Source: Margaritispora aquatica
Lineage: Eukaryota; Ascomycota; Leotiomycetes; Helotiales; Discinellaceae
Length of the DNA stretch: 64,000 bases
Reading direction: 5' to 3'
Assembly: GCA_007644065.1 (NCBI GenBank)
Contig: VJWN01000032.1
Coordinates: 186,001-250,000 of the forward strand
Of the stretch, positions 25,301 through 36,218 are shown one piece after another; the first letter of the stretch is position 1; each line of letters opens with the position of its first letter. Under the pieces are notes generated by a model. The model was not told the DNA's origin and did not search any database. It worked only from the letters and a program-made list of their open reading frames with translations. A program made the position numbers and the translations under genes.

Positions 25301-27005
25301 TATCAGCCATTTTTTGGTTCACCGGAGCCATGGGATCTGGACGGAGCACATATCTATTCCCCTCAAACACGACGTGAGTAACCATATCGTCAACTGATGT
25401 ATAAACCCTTGGTGGTGAGATTCGAGCCATGATATCGAGGACATGTTCAGTTATCCATGGACGGATTTCCTCAGCGTAAGGATCCCTTCCATTATCGTTT
25501 ATGAATTTTTGTAAAAATTTGACGAATTTGTCTATGGTATCGTTTGGATGAATAGTCATGCCATAAGTGTTGACCCTGATATGTCTGATCTCGTCAAAAC
25601 TATCTTGTAGCCAGGCACGAAGTGGGGTATCGGTGAGGAATTCTGCAACACCGTATGTTTGCAGGATAAACTCCCCCCATCTATTTTTCGTAATATAAGC
25701 CGGGAATTGACATGGATAGAATGGTTTTCTCATCATGAAATCCCCCTCAACGTATTTCCGCCGTTGATACCAAGCATCAATGGCGAACAAAACTTCCCAT
25801 CCTGCATTTATTAGTATAGTGCTTCCACCTGTATTCGGCAACATGGGACTTCGCTTACGTGGGTGGCCGTACTGGTCTCCTGCTGAGACAACAATATTTT
25901 TCGGATTGAACCGATTCCAGTTTTCCTTAGGGTTTGATGATGAAGAGCCGTGATGACTGAGCTTCATGGAGTAAGGGGGATTGCCATTCATCCATATCCG
26001 CAATTCTGTTTCCAGTTCCGCATAGGCATCGGCAGCAAAATAATGAGTTACTCTGAAACCATGTGCAGCGCCCTCCCACCACACAAGCAGAAACACTAGA
26101 CTAGACATATTAGTAGGAGTAAGATCAAGCGTCTCAACTGGTTCGGTTGAAGCAGGCGTGCGCCGTTCAGCTGCAACACAGAACATGGCTGGCCAAGCGA
26201 GGTAGCCTGGTGTTTGTAAGGCAGGAGCCGGCGATGCTACGTTGCTGTTCTGTAGCATTAAAGGCAGAGTTGCAAAATTCGCCTCATTGCCGCGGAGAGA
26301 GAGTAAAGTGTCGTCGCGATCGTGCATGAATAGATTTCTGGCAAGCAGACAATCGCGACCAGCTCGCATCTTGAACTGTCGATTAAATCTTCGAGTTGCA
26401 CCTGCTCCACCTATCACTGGAATAGTGACATCAACCATGGCATTCAAGGGCTGGTTTGCTTTATTACCGGCATTTTGTTCAAAGCCTGCCGATGATTGTG
26501 GCTTCCACGGCATATAGAGAAAAGACAAGGGGGGTCCATGATGACCTGTATTTGGATTGATTGCTCCGTATCGGGCTCGTTTGCAATAGACCTGCTCCTC
26601 TGGATTCGTCCAGGTTTTCGAGTTGAGGACATTGTTGATCTCTTGATATATCAGATAGCCAATACCTTCATGATGGTCTCCATCCCAATGCGTGATAACA
26701 AAGGAATCGAACATCAAAAAATTTCCAAAATTCGCCTGGCAGTAGTAGTTGTTCTGGATCCATGTTATAAGATCGTTAATCTGACCAAGAGCCGTTCCTC
26801 TTCCTCCATCTATCATTATAGCTCGCTGGACCAGACGTTGACCATTTGTGTGAGCCTCAGGACCTGAGCTCAAGAGGTGGATTGCTCCATCGCCTCCTCC
26901 AACATTGATGTGAAATGAGTCGACCTTAAAGTAGGCCATTCCTGAGGCGGTACGAGAAATGTTCTCACAAAGCTCCAGATTTTGGATGGGGATGGGTGCG
27001 TCCAT
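19312..27005 (-). CDS. metallo-beta-lactamase (ComEC-type) fused to DUF6603-like giant protein, 2513 aa
   Basis: Three exons: 27005-21490, 21398-19879, 19817-19312 (introns 91 and 61 bp, phase kept), 2514 codons with stop. The N-terminal ~400 residues are a metallo-hydrolase domain of the ComEC/Rec2 type: IMIDGG at 64-69, metal-binding H-x-D-x-D-H at 106-111, a candidate Asp326 in AADAYAE, HHGS at 351-354 and SAGDQYGHP at 374-382. All expected ligands seem present, so it is probably an active phosphodiesterase/nuclease-like enzyme. A Ser/Asp-rich linker follows (about 690-720). Residues from about 800 form a long beta-rich region, and about 1685-2165 match the pattern I know as DUF6603 (LSVQNVGL, YAGGLVV, CHLTGG, GGYH..F, GEAYFA, then a Pro run). 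DUF6603 occurs in bacteria and some fungi and has no known function. No signal peptide or clear membrane helix is seen. Confidence 0.85.
21399..21489 (-). other. intron 1 of the MBL-DUF6603 gene
   Basis: Donor GTATGG after AAC-GG and acceptor TTTCTAG before G-CCC-CTT. The reading frame joins inside the DUF6603-like region, giving an uninterrupted NGPLFSVGFADF junction. Reading through would end after only four more codons. Confidence 0.8.
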
Positions 27006-27546
27006 ATATGACGTGGAGTAAACCCCTGCTTCTCATGTAATTGGCGCCTGTGACATGTGCCAGTTGGTGGTCAAAGTTTGATCGAATGAAAATAGAGAAA
27101 TCTTTGGAAGTGGATCGTTTGTGGTGAGCTGAAATCACAAATGTGTATTTACATCATACTGTTCAGATGGTACTAAAGGGTATGATTATGGATATTATAT
27201 ACTCTATCGAAATTAACTTCCTTCACATCATAAACATCTCTCTCACCTTCCCACTACATTATATTGAAATCCAGGGCTTTGAATTGAATTTCACGTTCTT
27301 GAATCGATAAAAGTCTGTTTGAGTGGTCCAATACCTCAACATCCCTCCGATTTCAAGCCCTCTTGGGCATTGTGAGAAATTACTCTTAGCCAGCAGCTAT
27401 AGCAAAGATCGAAGTTTTAATTTGACAATGACATTTCCAACAGTGCCCTCAGGAACAGTTACTTCGACCTCAGACTCAACTCCAATCCCTACTCTCGACT
27501 CTGCTGGTGCTGTTGGCTCTGTCATTGGCAAAACACTTTGCTCAAG
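27006..27546. other. intergenic, 541 bp, between genes A and B of the cluster
   Basis: Lies upstream of the giant gene and downstream of the propeller-like gene, both on the minus strand. It should hold the promoter of the former and the 3' UTR of the latter. It is AT-rich with no motif I would single out. Confidence 0.6.
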
Positions 27547-28576
27547 TCATTCCTCCTCCTCCTTGATAGCAGCCCAAGTATCCGTCAATTGCGAAATTCC
27601 ATCATCCTGAAACTTGGCTACGTAAACCCTGTTGCAGCCAGATATTTCGTCAACTACAGCACTGATCTGTGCCGTCTTGTGAACTTCAACAGAATCGCCA
27701 GTAGCTGGGATGAACTTGCTGAACTTGAGCAAACCAATCTCGGCATCTTTGGAGAGATCTGTGTGACAACGGTAAAGTACGTTCTTTTTGTTAAACGCAC
27801 GAACCCAATATATGATGATACGACCAAGACCGTTCTCAAGTGTATAGTCCTTCACCCCGAGCTCCTTCAATTTCTTCGCCGCTATAAACGTACTGGCGAT
27901 AGGGGTACCGTCAATAAAGTTGTTAGTTTCTGCATCCAAAGGCGAGGCTACAATATGAATATCAGTCAAAATGTTACAACAGTTGAAAAGTATGAGTCAT
28001 AGGATTGTACGCACTTTTTTCCTCATTGTGGTTGTAGGCGGTCAAGATCCCGTTGGTTGTTTGATGAATAACCCACAGTCTCTTGGTGTCATGAACCAGA
28101 CTGAGCTTGGTCTTGTCCATCACATCTCGCGCAGCAAAATCCAAATTGGCCGCTGCTGGTTTCGATACGTCGCTGTACGAAATGGTGGGAACAGTACCCT
28201 TCATTGTCAGGTAGGCGATCCACGCCTTATCTTTCGTTGCGCATCCAGCTAGTTCTCCATAAAGTGATTTGACCGGAGGATTGATCGGCTCAACAAATGG
28301 ACTGAGAAGAGTGATAACTCCGGTAGTGACCACGACTCCATAGACGTTGACTAAATCATTGTATTTGAAGGATACGAGGTTGGAAGATGGATTTAATATG
28401 GTATTGGCCACAACTGCTGGATCAGCACCTCCACGTGGCACACTCAAATCTTCCGTTAAAGGACGTTGGTCAAAACCAAGCGTGTATTTTGGAGAAGTGA
28501 TACGCCATATGAATACTCGTTGTGTCTTGGTGGCAAGGGGATTCAAAATCGCTGCGAAGTTAACGATTTGCGCCAT
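27547..28576 (-). CDS. propeller/lectin-like protein, 320 aa
   Basis: Two exons: 28576-28015 and 27947-27547. The donor must be GTGCGT at 28014, because the nearby GTACAA would break the frame; 321 codons with stop. Short hydrophobic aromatic strands recur every ~47-67 residues: RVFIWRI at 20, LVSFKY at 67, KAWIAYL at 117, RLWVIHQ at 166, RIIIYWVR at 230 and RVYVAKF near 297. Six such units are what a six-bladed beta-propeller of the fungal fucose-lectin type would show, but I cannot confirm sugar-binding residues. No signal peptide is seen. The gene lies 541 bp upstream of the giant MBL-DUF6603 gene, on the same strand. Its upstream side is bordered by the transposon, so its promoter may have been disturbed. 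Confidence 0.75.
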
Positions 28577-29117
28577 GACTGAAATTTTAAGGGATATAGT
28601 GTGTGTGTAGAATATTTGAAAGCTAGATGAAGAATATCAAGTACATAGGATTGTATTTTGGTGTCCATCTTGCTAAGTATATGTTTGTACCGAACAAAGT
28701 CGGCCCCTCCACTCACCCCTCCTCAACAACCAGGACTCGTAATTGAAGCTGGTTCAAAATATTGACTGGAAGCACGAGAATGGGTACATGCGCTAAGATA
28801 GGATGAAAATGAGGAGCTGAAAACAATACGATTGTTGTCGACTGCATCATTGAGGTGGAGAAATGTGAGACATTGAGTCGGGTAAGCCGGTGAGTACCCC
28901 ACATTATGCTAAGCGAGCCCCTTTGAGGCGCAATTAAGCGAGATGTAAATCCAAAACAAGAAATAGAGGGAAACGCTCTCGGGCGTAATGCCCAATGTGT
29001 CCTGAATGCCGAAATAACGAACCCAAACCAGCACCTGCTGACGGGTGGTTCCCGCAGCCAAGAGCTGAAGGCAGGGTTCAGCCGAAGGAAGAGGCTGAAA
29101 AATCATTTGATCAGCTA
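28577..29117. other. intergenic, 541 bp, promoter side of gene B
   Basis: Separates the start of the propeller-like gene from the left end of the Tc1/mariner element. It contains the presumed promoter. Open frames on the minus strand (28713-28904, 28909-29130) are not recognisable. Confidence 0.5.
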
Positions 29118-30498
29118 CAGTACTAGTCAACTGCTATTAAACGAAGCGAAGAACACGAAAATTCCGATTTTTTCGAAACATATACTTTTATTAATATTAA
29201 ATTAACTAACAAGTTTAAAAATACAAAAATAGAATCATTTAAAAGCTCTGATTCGTCCGTATAATATGTATATAAAAAAAATATACTATAATACCGTAGA
29301 CCCTCTAGTATTTTGTATGCCACCCGTCCGCCGCGATACAGGCCTCCATTCTACTATGCATACTCTTATATAAATTGTCGAAAAGTGACTGATCTAGTGT
29401 ATCCCACGCAGCCTGTAAACAGCTCTCTAGCCTCGCTCTTGCGGCTTCTGACTCGCTTTTTTCGGCCATAACGTCAGGAAACATCTCGTAGACCCGTGTT
29501 TTAAGGTGCCACCAGACGTGCTCAATAGGATTAAGGTCTGGCGAGTACGCAGGCCAGTTTAGAAGGCAAGGAATACCCCTAAGACGAAACTATTCGCGGA
29601 CCTTATACGCACAGTGTATAGGTGTATTGTCTTGCATAAACACGTAACCGGGCTCCATTTTATCGAAAGCTAGTGCTACCTCTACGTCGAGAACTTCGAG
29701 GTACGAGTTGGCCGAATATCCATGCTTTTTAGACTCGAAATCACGGTCCATGATATAGAGGTTGCTTCTCCCGTAGTCCTAGAAGGATCCCCAGACTATA
29801 ACCTTCATATTCTTATTTGTACCGTATGTTTGGACCTTATCCCGATCCCATTTCTGTGCTAGTGTTCGAAAGACCCATTCTTATCGTTTTCCCCACCCCC
29901 GCTCTACTGAACACTCGTCACTCCATACGACCATACCCCAGTCCTCCCAGTTCCAGTGCCTATGCGCGAGGCACCAGGCAAGCCTAGCAGCTGCGTGAGC
30001 TTCCGTCAATAACGGACGGCGTTTTGCACGCCAATTGGTAATGCCGTACTTCTTGAGGATAGTCTTGACGGTAGAGGTCTAACATCGGAGCCCACACGCT
30101 ATAATGACCTGTAGGTATGTATCCTTTAGGTTTAAACGAACGTATCGTAGGAGGATTCGTTCATCGCGATCAGTATATGATTTCCCCCGCGGGGCTTTCG
30201 CTGCTTCGAGGCCGTCGTGGTGAACTGATTGTTGGTAAATAGTATATCGAACGGTCGCGGGGTGTAAAAATAGCTCCTTTGCGATATCAGCTTGTTTGAT
30301 GCCCTCTTCGAACCTCCCTATCACTCTGCCGCGTTGATATAGAGTAAGATGCTTTCCATCAATTTGATTCCTAGTTATAGAGCGTAAAGCTCTTCGTTGA
30401 GGTGGCATTTTTACAATATCAAAAAAGAATGATGGTGGCTAGGATTCGCGATTTTCGCGTTTATGCACTTTCGCTTAATTAGCAGTTGACGGTTACTG
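29118..30498 (-). mobile_element. Tc1/mariner-type DNA transposon, inactivated
   Basis: About 1381 bp, bounded by TA on both sides (29116-29117 and 30499-30500) as expected for Tc1/mariner target duplication. The ends are imperfect inverted repeats of roughly 45-50 bp; both begin CAGTA and share GTCAACTGCTA and CGAAAAT. It carries one transposase frame on the minus strand, listed separately. It sits between genes B and C of the unusual cluster, so it inserted after the block was assembled or during its spread. Confidence 0.85.
29305..30408 (-). pseudogene. Tc1/mariner transposase with four in-frame stops
   Basis: One frame of 368 codons runs from the ATG at 30408 to the stop at 29305-29307, broken only by stops at 30079-30081, 29881-29883, 29779-29781 and 29590-29592. 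There are no frameshifts between them. The N-terminal ~110 residues have a helix-turn-helix region (IKQADIAKELFLHPATVRYT). The DDE catalytic part is still readable: WSDE, then MQDN, then SPDLNPIEHVW, with about 35 residues between the second Asp and the Glu. Every internal stop is explained by a CAG-to-TAG or CAA-to-TAA change, the pattern left by RIP (C-to-T at CpA). The element is therefore non-autonomous. Confidence 0.85.
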
Positions 30499-31286
30499 TA
30501 GAGTACGAGAGATCAGTCGAGACAATCATCTACGCGTCCAGTCTTCTTTGGAATTAATGGGGCTGGCTGGAGAAGCCTGTCCTTACCCTGTAAGGTTGTT
30601 ACATTTGAGTATTTCCCTTGTGTTCAATCATTCTACAATTAGATGAATGCTCCATGTTAACCAATCGTCGGGTTTAGGAAAGGATGTGCACGAGTCGTTC
30701 AGTTTGGCAAACTGCTTTGACCCCACATCTCACCAGATAATATATGCAGCGTACCTCCGTAGCTCACTTTGGTTTGCGTATTGCTGATACGTTGACACCC
30801 CTTTGCATACACATTAAAGATATTGGATGGGAATTACGTTTTCGTGGATCCGAATATAGCGAAGATAAACTCAAATGTGAGCCGATCACCCTCAATACAG
30901 ACAAGGAGGCATGCTGGATTGAATCGGCTAAGCCAAACTTCTGCCAAGCGCTGCAGCTGTGGGAGATATGCATAAGCATGCTTGCATATTATGAAAACAT
31001 GCGAACCGTAGGCTGCTCAACACAGTGCAGACGACCAACAGCAGTGCGTAGATAGCGAGAAAGAATGTGAAACTCTTCCACAAGATGCTGCCTGTTGGAC
31101 GTGATGTTCTCCAAAACGCTATCAACTGCGCAAATGTCGAAAATCGCAGAAAATCATACGCATACACACACAACGCGAAGCTTGTAGCAACAGAAAAACT
31201 GTGCTTCACTCACATGTAAAACCAAAAGCGGAGTAGAATGATGCTGGCTCTATATTTCCCTGGTAGATAAATCTATAGTGCAATTA
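30499..31286. other. intergenic, 788 bp, between transposon and gene C
   Basis: Holds the 3' UTR of gene C. A minus-strand frame at 30928-31209 is hydrophobic and Cys/Phe-rich and is not recognisable. Nothing else is seen. Confidence 0.5.
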
Positions 31287-34200
31287 TCACGGCGTTCCCG
31301 AAACATCCTTCTCATCCACCGCTCCAGAAGCCATCTGCAGGTACCCTTCTAGAGCCGTGTACGGACCTCTCTCTAACCGCGCCAGCTCATCCACAGGATC
31401 CACGGCAAGCGCCATATATTTCTCCATTGGAAAACCACCGCCACCACTACCAAATGTGATGGATCCCGAGACCTCCCCGCCCACCTCCCGTGGTATCTCC
31501 AAATACGGCTGCAGCCAAGTCCACTGTCCAAGTGCTCCTCCACCTGGTAAGGTGACACCTGCCTCGTTTGGGCGTTTTCTGATATCTTTAGGCACGAGGT
31601 TCCCTTGTGTCAGTTCGCGGGTGGCGTCGAAGTCGGGCACGTCGGTTGTGACGAGGACGGGACCGATGTGGAAAAATGGAGAAAGTTTGTCCATGGCTGT
31701 TTGCCACATCCAGTTTGGTAGCACAAGCTCTTTGATAGGCAAAATACCCGAGAATCCGTGGACTGGAGAGAAAGGGTCAACGATGGCTCCAAAGACACAT
31801 AGCTGCTCGTTGGTGATGTCGTCGTAGTCTTGATCAGTGCTACTGATGGGATCAATATAATATGGTGGAAGGCGAGGATAATTTTCCGGTGAAATTTTCA
31901 CGATAGGACCCTCTCTTGTGACATTGGTATCATTTGGACTTTTGAAAATGTCCGAAAGCTTTCTGAATTCGGCATCGAACGCAGGCGTAGATTGCGCGTG
32001 ATGTGTATAAATCGCAGACAGATCCAGGGCATCGCCTGGCTTAGGGTCACTCCATGGCTTGAAATAGCCAACAAGACCATCAAATCCCCGCTCACGGTCT
32101 CCAAGCTTCATGGGGAATCGATAATGCTTGGTATCATACTCATATGAGGGGTCGTAGTCAAAATCACAGCCAGGTCCGGGATATGCACGAGTAACGGGTG
32201 CCTTATAGAGAGTTTTGGCAATGATGCCATCTCCGATGAGACTGCTCTTCTGTGCTGGTGTCGCCAATTCAAGCGACCATCCCATATTGACCAAGGCAAG
32301 AGGTTTCCCAACTAAGGCACTTTTGAATTCTGCGTATGCACTTGGAGCAGCGTCGCCAGCGTTGACAGTAGCTGCTGTAAGCATGGCCATGAATTGCTTG
32401 AGATATTCTTTCGTCGTAGAAATAGTTTGCACAAGTCTAACAAGCTGTTGAGCTGAAGTTCCGTTCGCTTCTTCAGGTTTGCCAGGCTTTGGTCTAAAAT
32501 GATCGGGCGTATCAGGGTTCTTGAATGGCAACCACTCAGGAGAAGCGAGAGCTCCATTTGGACCTCCGCATCTCACTTCTCGATAGAAAGCACCCGATGG
32601 AAGAAAGAACTGTAGTCCATAGTTTGCATAGTTGATGACCACCCAGCCCCAGATAGGCGAGTCCCAATCGTGTGTCGCTCGCCAAAATGGATTTTTTGGT
32701 GTCCTGGCTTCGGGCTCTGCTGGCATGACCCAACATGCATTGATCCGAGCAGATTGGTTGATCTGCGGTGGAACTTGGGCAAATTCGCAATTAGGGTCTT
32801 TCTCATCGAGAGAATTCTCAACAGTATTGGGGACAGTGTTCCCCTGCTCTGTCACTTTTACACCTGGAGAATACCAATCACTCAGACATGGCCAAGTTCT
32901 AGATATCTCCTCTGGCGGCATATTTTCAGGCACAGGTGAAGGATCCAATGCGTGAATAACTTGTCCAAATTTGTCAATCACGTTGACTTTGGTGAGCTTG
33001 AACTGTCCATGTACCACAGGCTTGAAAGAGGATGGGCCATTCTCTCCAGCAATTGATTTCCGAGCAGCTCCGTATGGTGTAACATCTGTTTCAATTCCCA
33101 TCACCCGTATTTGATTTTCATCAAAACCAGCTTTGGCACGTAATGCTTCAGTCAAGAAATTCAATTCGCCCTTAATAGGATCTCTGATGGAGGGTTTGAC
33201 GTGATTGCCTTGCTCAACTGTCTGCAAGTGATTATTGAATCCACCCAGCGGTGCCGAAAGAAGTTGCAATGCATGAAGATTTTTCACTAACTCATCTCTT
33301 TTAGCTTGTGGTAGATATTCGTTCAATTCTGAAGGCAGTGTATCAAGCATAAGCTGGGTAATTTTCGTCTCCAGACTGAAACTGGGCTGAGGCAAGATGA
33401 GGACACGACCGGAAAATGACTGGCGATCCACTGGCACGTAGTAATCTTGTGCCAAATCAACATTATTTCGAATTCCATAGTGTGTTTTGACTCCCTCGCC
33501 GTGCCACCATTTGGAGTCGGAGAGCTCCCAATCGTCATGCTTGATGTGCGTATACTCGACCTCCCACTCAAGAAATAGAGGAAACCAAGGCTGTCTGCCG
33601 TTCCAATAATCACGCCAAACCTTAATGTCATTGATGTCTCTGCCAAGCTGGTCGTGAAACAAAGGGATCTCATGTTTCAATTCGGGTCGAGTGACAAGCT
33701 CGTGAACTTCGCGAAATGGAAGATGAGAACCAGCAATCAGTCCACGATCACTGAGAATACTAGGTTTATCTGGATGCCCATCATCCGCGTCTGTACGTTT
33801 CAACCGAAGTGCCACAAATTCTCGTAGGAGCTTTTTGGTCGAGCCACGCATCCATTCAGGTAATTTGTCTTTCGCATCGACAACAGATGCGAAGAATGTG
33901 CTCCAGTCACTATTGTCATCGTGTTCCGCTTTCATAACTTGGCAATCGAGCCGTACAATCAGAGTAAGCAAGAAATCGACTTCCCAACCAGAGTGTACGC
34001 CACCAATAAGCAAAGTTGGATCTCGTTGCTGTTCGAATGGAGGATGCACACCAGGTTCGAATTCCTTGACTTCATTGGGATCCGGCACTTCTTCACCTGG
34101 CTTCACTCCAGTCCTTTTGTTAATTTGTACTTGACAATCACTAACAGTTTTCTCCAAGGCTGTAATCACTTCGCGAAGATGTTCCATTTCGGAGCTGATG

Positions 34201-35798
34201 GGACCATGCTTTTGAGCTCCCGTTACTGCAAACCACCACCTAGAAAATGCAATCCATCGTTGTCTTCTAAGCGTTCGAGATGCTGCATCTCTGAGTCGAC
34301 AGAAACGATTCAATTCCAGAAGCTCAACTTGTTTTTCTTTTGGTAAGCTGGGTTTCTCGTTTCCAGTCTTGTCTCCACTGGCTGCTGCGTGATAGTGATC
34401 TCCGCCATCGAGCCGTAGATAATTCCAGTTATACATCAAATCAGATGCTCGAGAATGAGACTCCACGCCATCATCCCGGCTCAGTAATATAGCTTCAAGC
34501 CTTCTCAAGCCAGCTTCGATCTCGCCCTTGATAGTCCCACCATCAATCCGCTCGTGAGCACCCGCATATGCCATTAAAGCATCCATAGGAGTCGTTCCAA
34601 TCGCGATTGGTTGTTTGCCATGTAAAAGTTCTGCATAGCTATCCGCCTGGACATTTGCAGGAGCTTTGTTGATATTCCATTGAACATCATACATTGCTCC
34701 GTGGCAGATACTTCGAGTGGGTACCTGCTCGGTGCCAGTGCTGAAGGAAAACCAATCGTAAATCTCCTGTGGGTATTCAACCATCGGCTCTGCCATTTTT
34801 TGAAAGCCCTTAATCTTCACGTTGAGCTCAGCAAAGCGTTCTTCGCGAGTTCGCCATCCTGTCTCTGTCTCGCTCAGCGCCATGATGTCGCTTGGGTCTT
34901 TGGAGTTCCATCCAATGACAGAGTAGCTACAGCTCACAGAGGTCGCATATATCTCATTTTCTTTTGAGTCCTTGCCGTAACAGAAGTTGTCCACAATCGA
35001 GAAGACATTCGAACAATGCGGCTGAAAGTCAGGAAATAACTCATTTGATGAGCTCATAAGCTGCAAGTTGATTCTGGATTTGGTAGTATCTGGCCCTCCT
35101 GCTGATGGTGCGGTTTCTTTCCAAACCAAAACATCAACCTTATCACCAATGAAGACTTCGGCTTGCTTGTCTAGGACACTGCCTTTCCCAGTGGATTCAG
35201 CCGTACTGACAAATGGCGATACATCAACTTGCAAGTCCGCTTTTTCGTCCAGGACATCAATTGGATTGATCAATTGATCATCATGTGATCGAGGCCCATC
35301 GATTGTGCGGCAACGGTCGCTTTCCACGACCCAAGCCATGACTGGCTTGAGGCCAGTTCGTGCTGCTTCTGGTTGCACGCTTGAGAGATCATGAATATGT
35401 CTTATGACGAGCCATCGTGTTGGAGCTTCTGGAAAGTCTGGCAACCCGCCGTTCTCCTTATTTTTGGTGTTCGTGCTTGTGGTACCACTCCGATAAATAC
35501 GTGGAATAGTCCAGTGAAGGTAGACTCCAAGACGTTTCTCCCGTCGTTCACCTGAACCAAGATCGGTTATTCTTGAGTTAAAATTGGCTCCTGATTGACC
35601 CGCAACATTGTGAATGTCGATGCTGTATAAGATATCAGATTGAAGGTACTCTTCGTCGAGTCGAAGGAATGTGTAGTTGGGTTGTGATATTGGAGCAATT
35701 TTGGCTTTTCCTGGACCGCCTTCACATACATCGTCAAGAACAAAGGCATCTAGCTTGATTGGAATCAGAACATTTTGTTTCTGGTTGACGTCAGTCAT
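31287..35798 (-). CDS. intronless 1503-aa protein of unknown function (cluster gene C)
   Basis: A single uninterrupted frame of 1503 residues, rare for a fungal gene of this size. The composition is that of a folded soluble protein: Trp, Tyr, Pro and Asp are frequent and no long low-complexity region is present. Notable stretches are PNYTFLRLD near residue 40, LGVYLHWTIPRIYRSG near 90, PTRWLVIRHIHD near 125, SYSVIGW near 290, a probable helical part at about 440-640, and WGWVVINYANYGLQF near 1065. No signal peptide or membrane helix is seen. I have the impression of similar large bacterial proteins beginning with PIKLDAFV...APITQPNYTFLR, but cannot prove it without a search. It is divergent from gene D with 420 bp between the starts, so co-expression is likely. 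Confidence 0.85.
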   Translation of the reverse strand: MTDVNQKQNVLIPIKLDAFVLDDVCEGGPGKAKIAPISQPNYTFLRLDEEYLQSDILYSIDIHNVAGQSGANFNSRITDLGSGERREKRLGVYLHWTIPRIYRSGTTSTNTKNKENGGLPDFPEAPTRWLVIRHIHDLSSVQPEAARTGLKPVMAWVVESDRCRTIDGPRSHDDQLINPIDVLDEKADLQVDVSPFVSTAESTGKGSVLDKQAEVFIGDKVDVLVWKETAPSAGGPDTTKSRINLQLMSSSNELFPDFQPHCSNVFSIVDNFCYGKDSKENEIYATSVSCSYSVIGWNSKDPSDIMALSETETGWRTREERFAELNVKIKGFQKMAEPMVEYPQEIYDWFSFSTGTEQVPTRSICHGAMYDVQWNINKAPANVQADSYAELLHGKQPIAIGTTPMDALMAYAGAHERIDGGTIKGEIEAGLRRLEAILLSRDDGVESHSRASDLMYNWNYLRLDGGDHYHAAASGDKTGNEKPSLPKEKQVELLELNRFCRLRDAASRTLRRQRWIAFSRWWFAVTGAQKHGPISSEMEHLREVITALEKTVSDCQVQINKRTGVKPGEEVPDPNEVKEFEPGVHPPFEQQRDPTLLIGGVHSGWEVDFLLTLIVRLDCQVMKAEHDDNSDWSTFFASVVDAKDKLPEWMRGSTKKLLREFVALRLKRTDADDGHPDKPSILSDRGLIAGSHLPFREVHELVTRPELKHEIPLFHDQLGRDINDIKVWRDYWNGRQPWFPLFLEWEVEYTHIKHDDWELSDSKWWHGEGVKTHYGIRNNVDLAQDYYVPVDRQSFSGRVLILPQPSFSLETKITQLMLDTLPSELNEYLPQAKRDELVKNLHALQLLSAPLGGFNNHLQTVEQGNHVKPSIRDPIKGELNFLTEALRAKAGFDENQIRVMGIETDVTPYGAARKSIAGENGPSSFKPVVHGQFKLTKVNVIDKFGQVIHALDPSPVPENMPPEEISRTWPCLSDWYSPGVKVTEQGNTVPNTVENSLDEKDPNCEFAQVPPQINQSARINACWVMPAEPEARTPKNPFWRATHDWDSPIWGWVVINYANYGLQFFLPSGAFYREVRCGGPNGALASPEWLPFKNPDTPDHFRPKPGKPEEANGTSAQQLVRLVQTISTTKEYLKQFMAMLTAATVNAGDAAPSAYAEFKSALVGKPLALVNMGWSLELATPAQKSSLIGDGIIAKTLYKAPVTRAYPGPGCDFDYDPSYEYDTKHYRFPMKLGDRERGFDGLVGYFKPWSDPKPGDALDLSAIYTHHAQSTPAFDAEFRKLSDIFKSPNDTNVTREGPIVKISPENYPRLPPYYIDPISSTDQDYDDITNEQLCVFGAIVDPFSPVHGFSGILPIKELVLPNWMWQTAMDKLSPFFHIGPVLVTTDVPDFDATRELTQGNLVPKDIRKRPNEAGVTLPGGGALGQWTWLQPYLEIPREVGGEVSGSITFGSGGGGFPMEKYMALAVDPVDELARLERGPYTALEGYLQMASGAVDEKDVSGTP

Positions 35799-36218
35799 GA
35801 TTCCTGCTCCTCATTAATATCTGTGAGAAGCACAGTGGCTGTAATTTGGCAGCCTAATAGTGATATTGAGTTGTGACCAAAATTCATGAACACATGAGTG
35901 TACTTCCTGGATCTCAACATGATAAACCACACATGTAACGAAGCTGCTCTCCCGCTAACGTCACTCTTGTGCGCAAGCCACCATATAAGACACTACAGGG
36001 GGAGCACTCCACAGTTTTCACCACTGGTCCAGGGTCATTCTAAGGACACACCCATTGCTTGCTCTAACCACCACCCCTGCGTATGGAATGACCTCAATTG
36101 CTCCAAGCAGCTTGTGAGGGAATATCTGTGAATGAAATACTGATATTCTTCTATCATCAGCTCAGCAACGCTGTTTGCTTGAACAGATGAACATCAAACA
36201 AATCCAATCAATGGCAAA
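35799..36218. promoter_or_regulatory. shared bidirectional promoter of genes C and D
   Basis: The 420 bp between the two divergent starts. It contains a TATA-like ATATAAG at about 35983-35989 on the plus strand and an AACGTCA half-site (CRE-like) near 35957. Both genes must be driven from here, which is the main evidence that C and D act together. Confidence 0.5.

Noticed and set aside
31357..31827. Plus-strand frame of 156 codons opposite gene C.
   Set aside because: Shadow of the intact 1503-residue frame; similar shadows occur along all the long genes.
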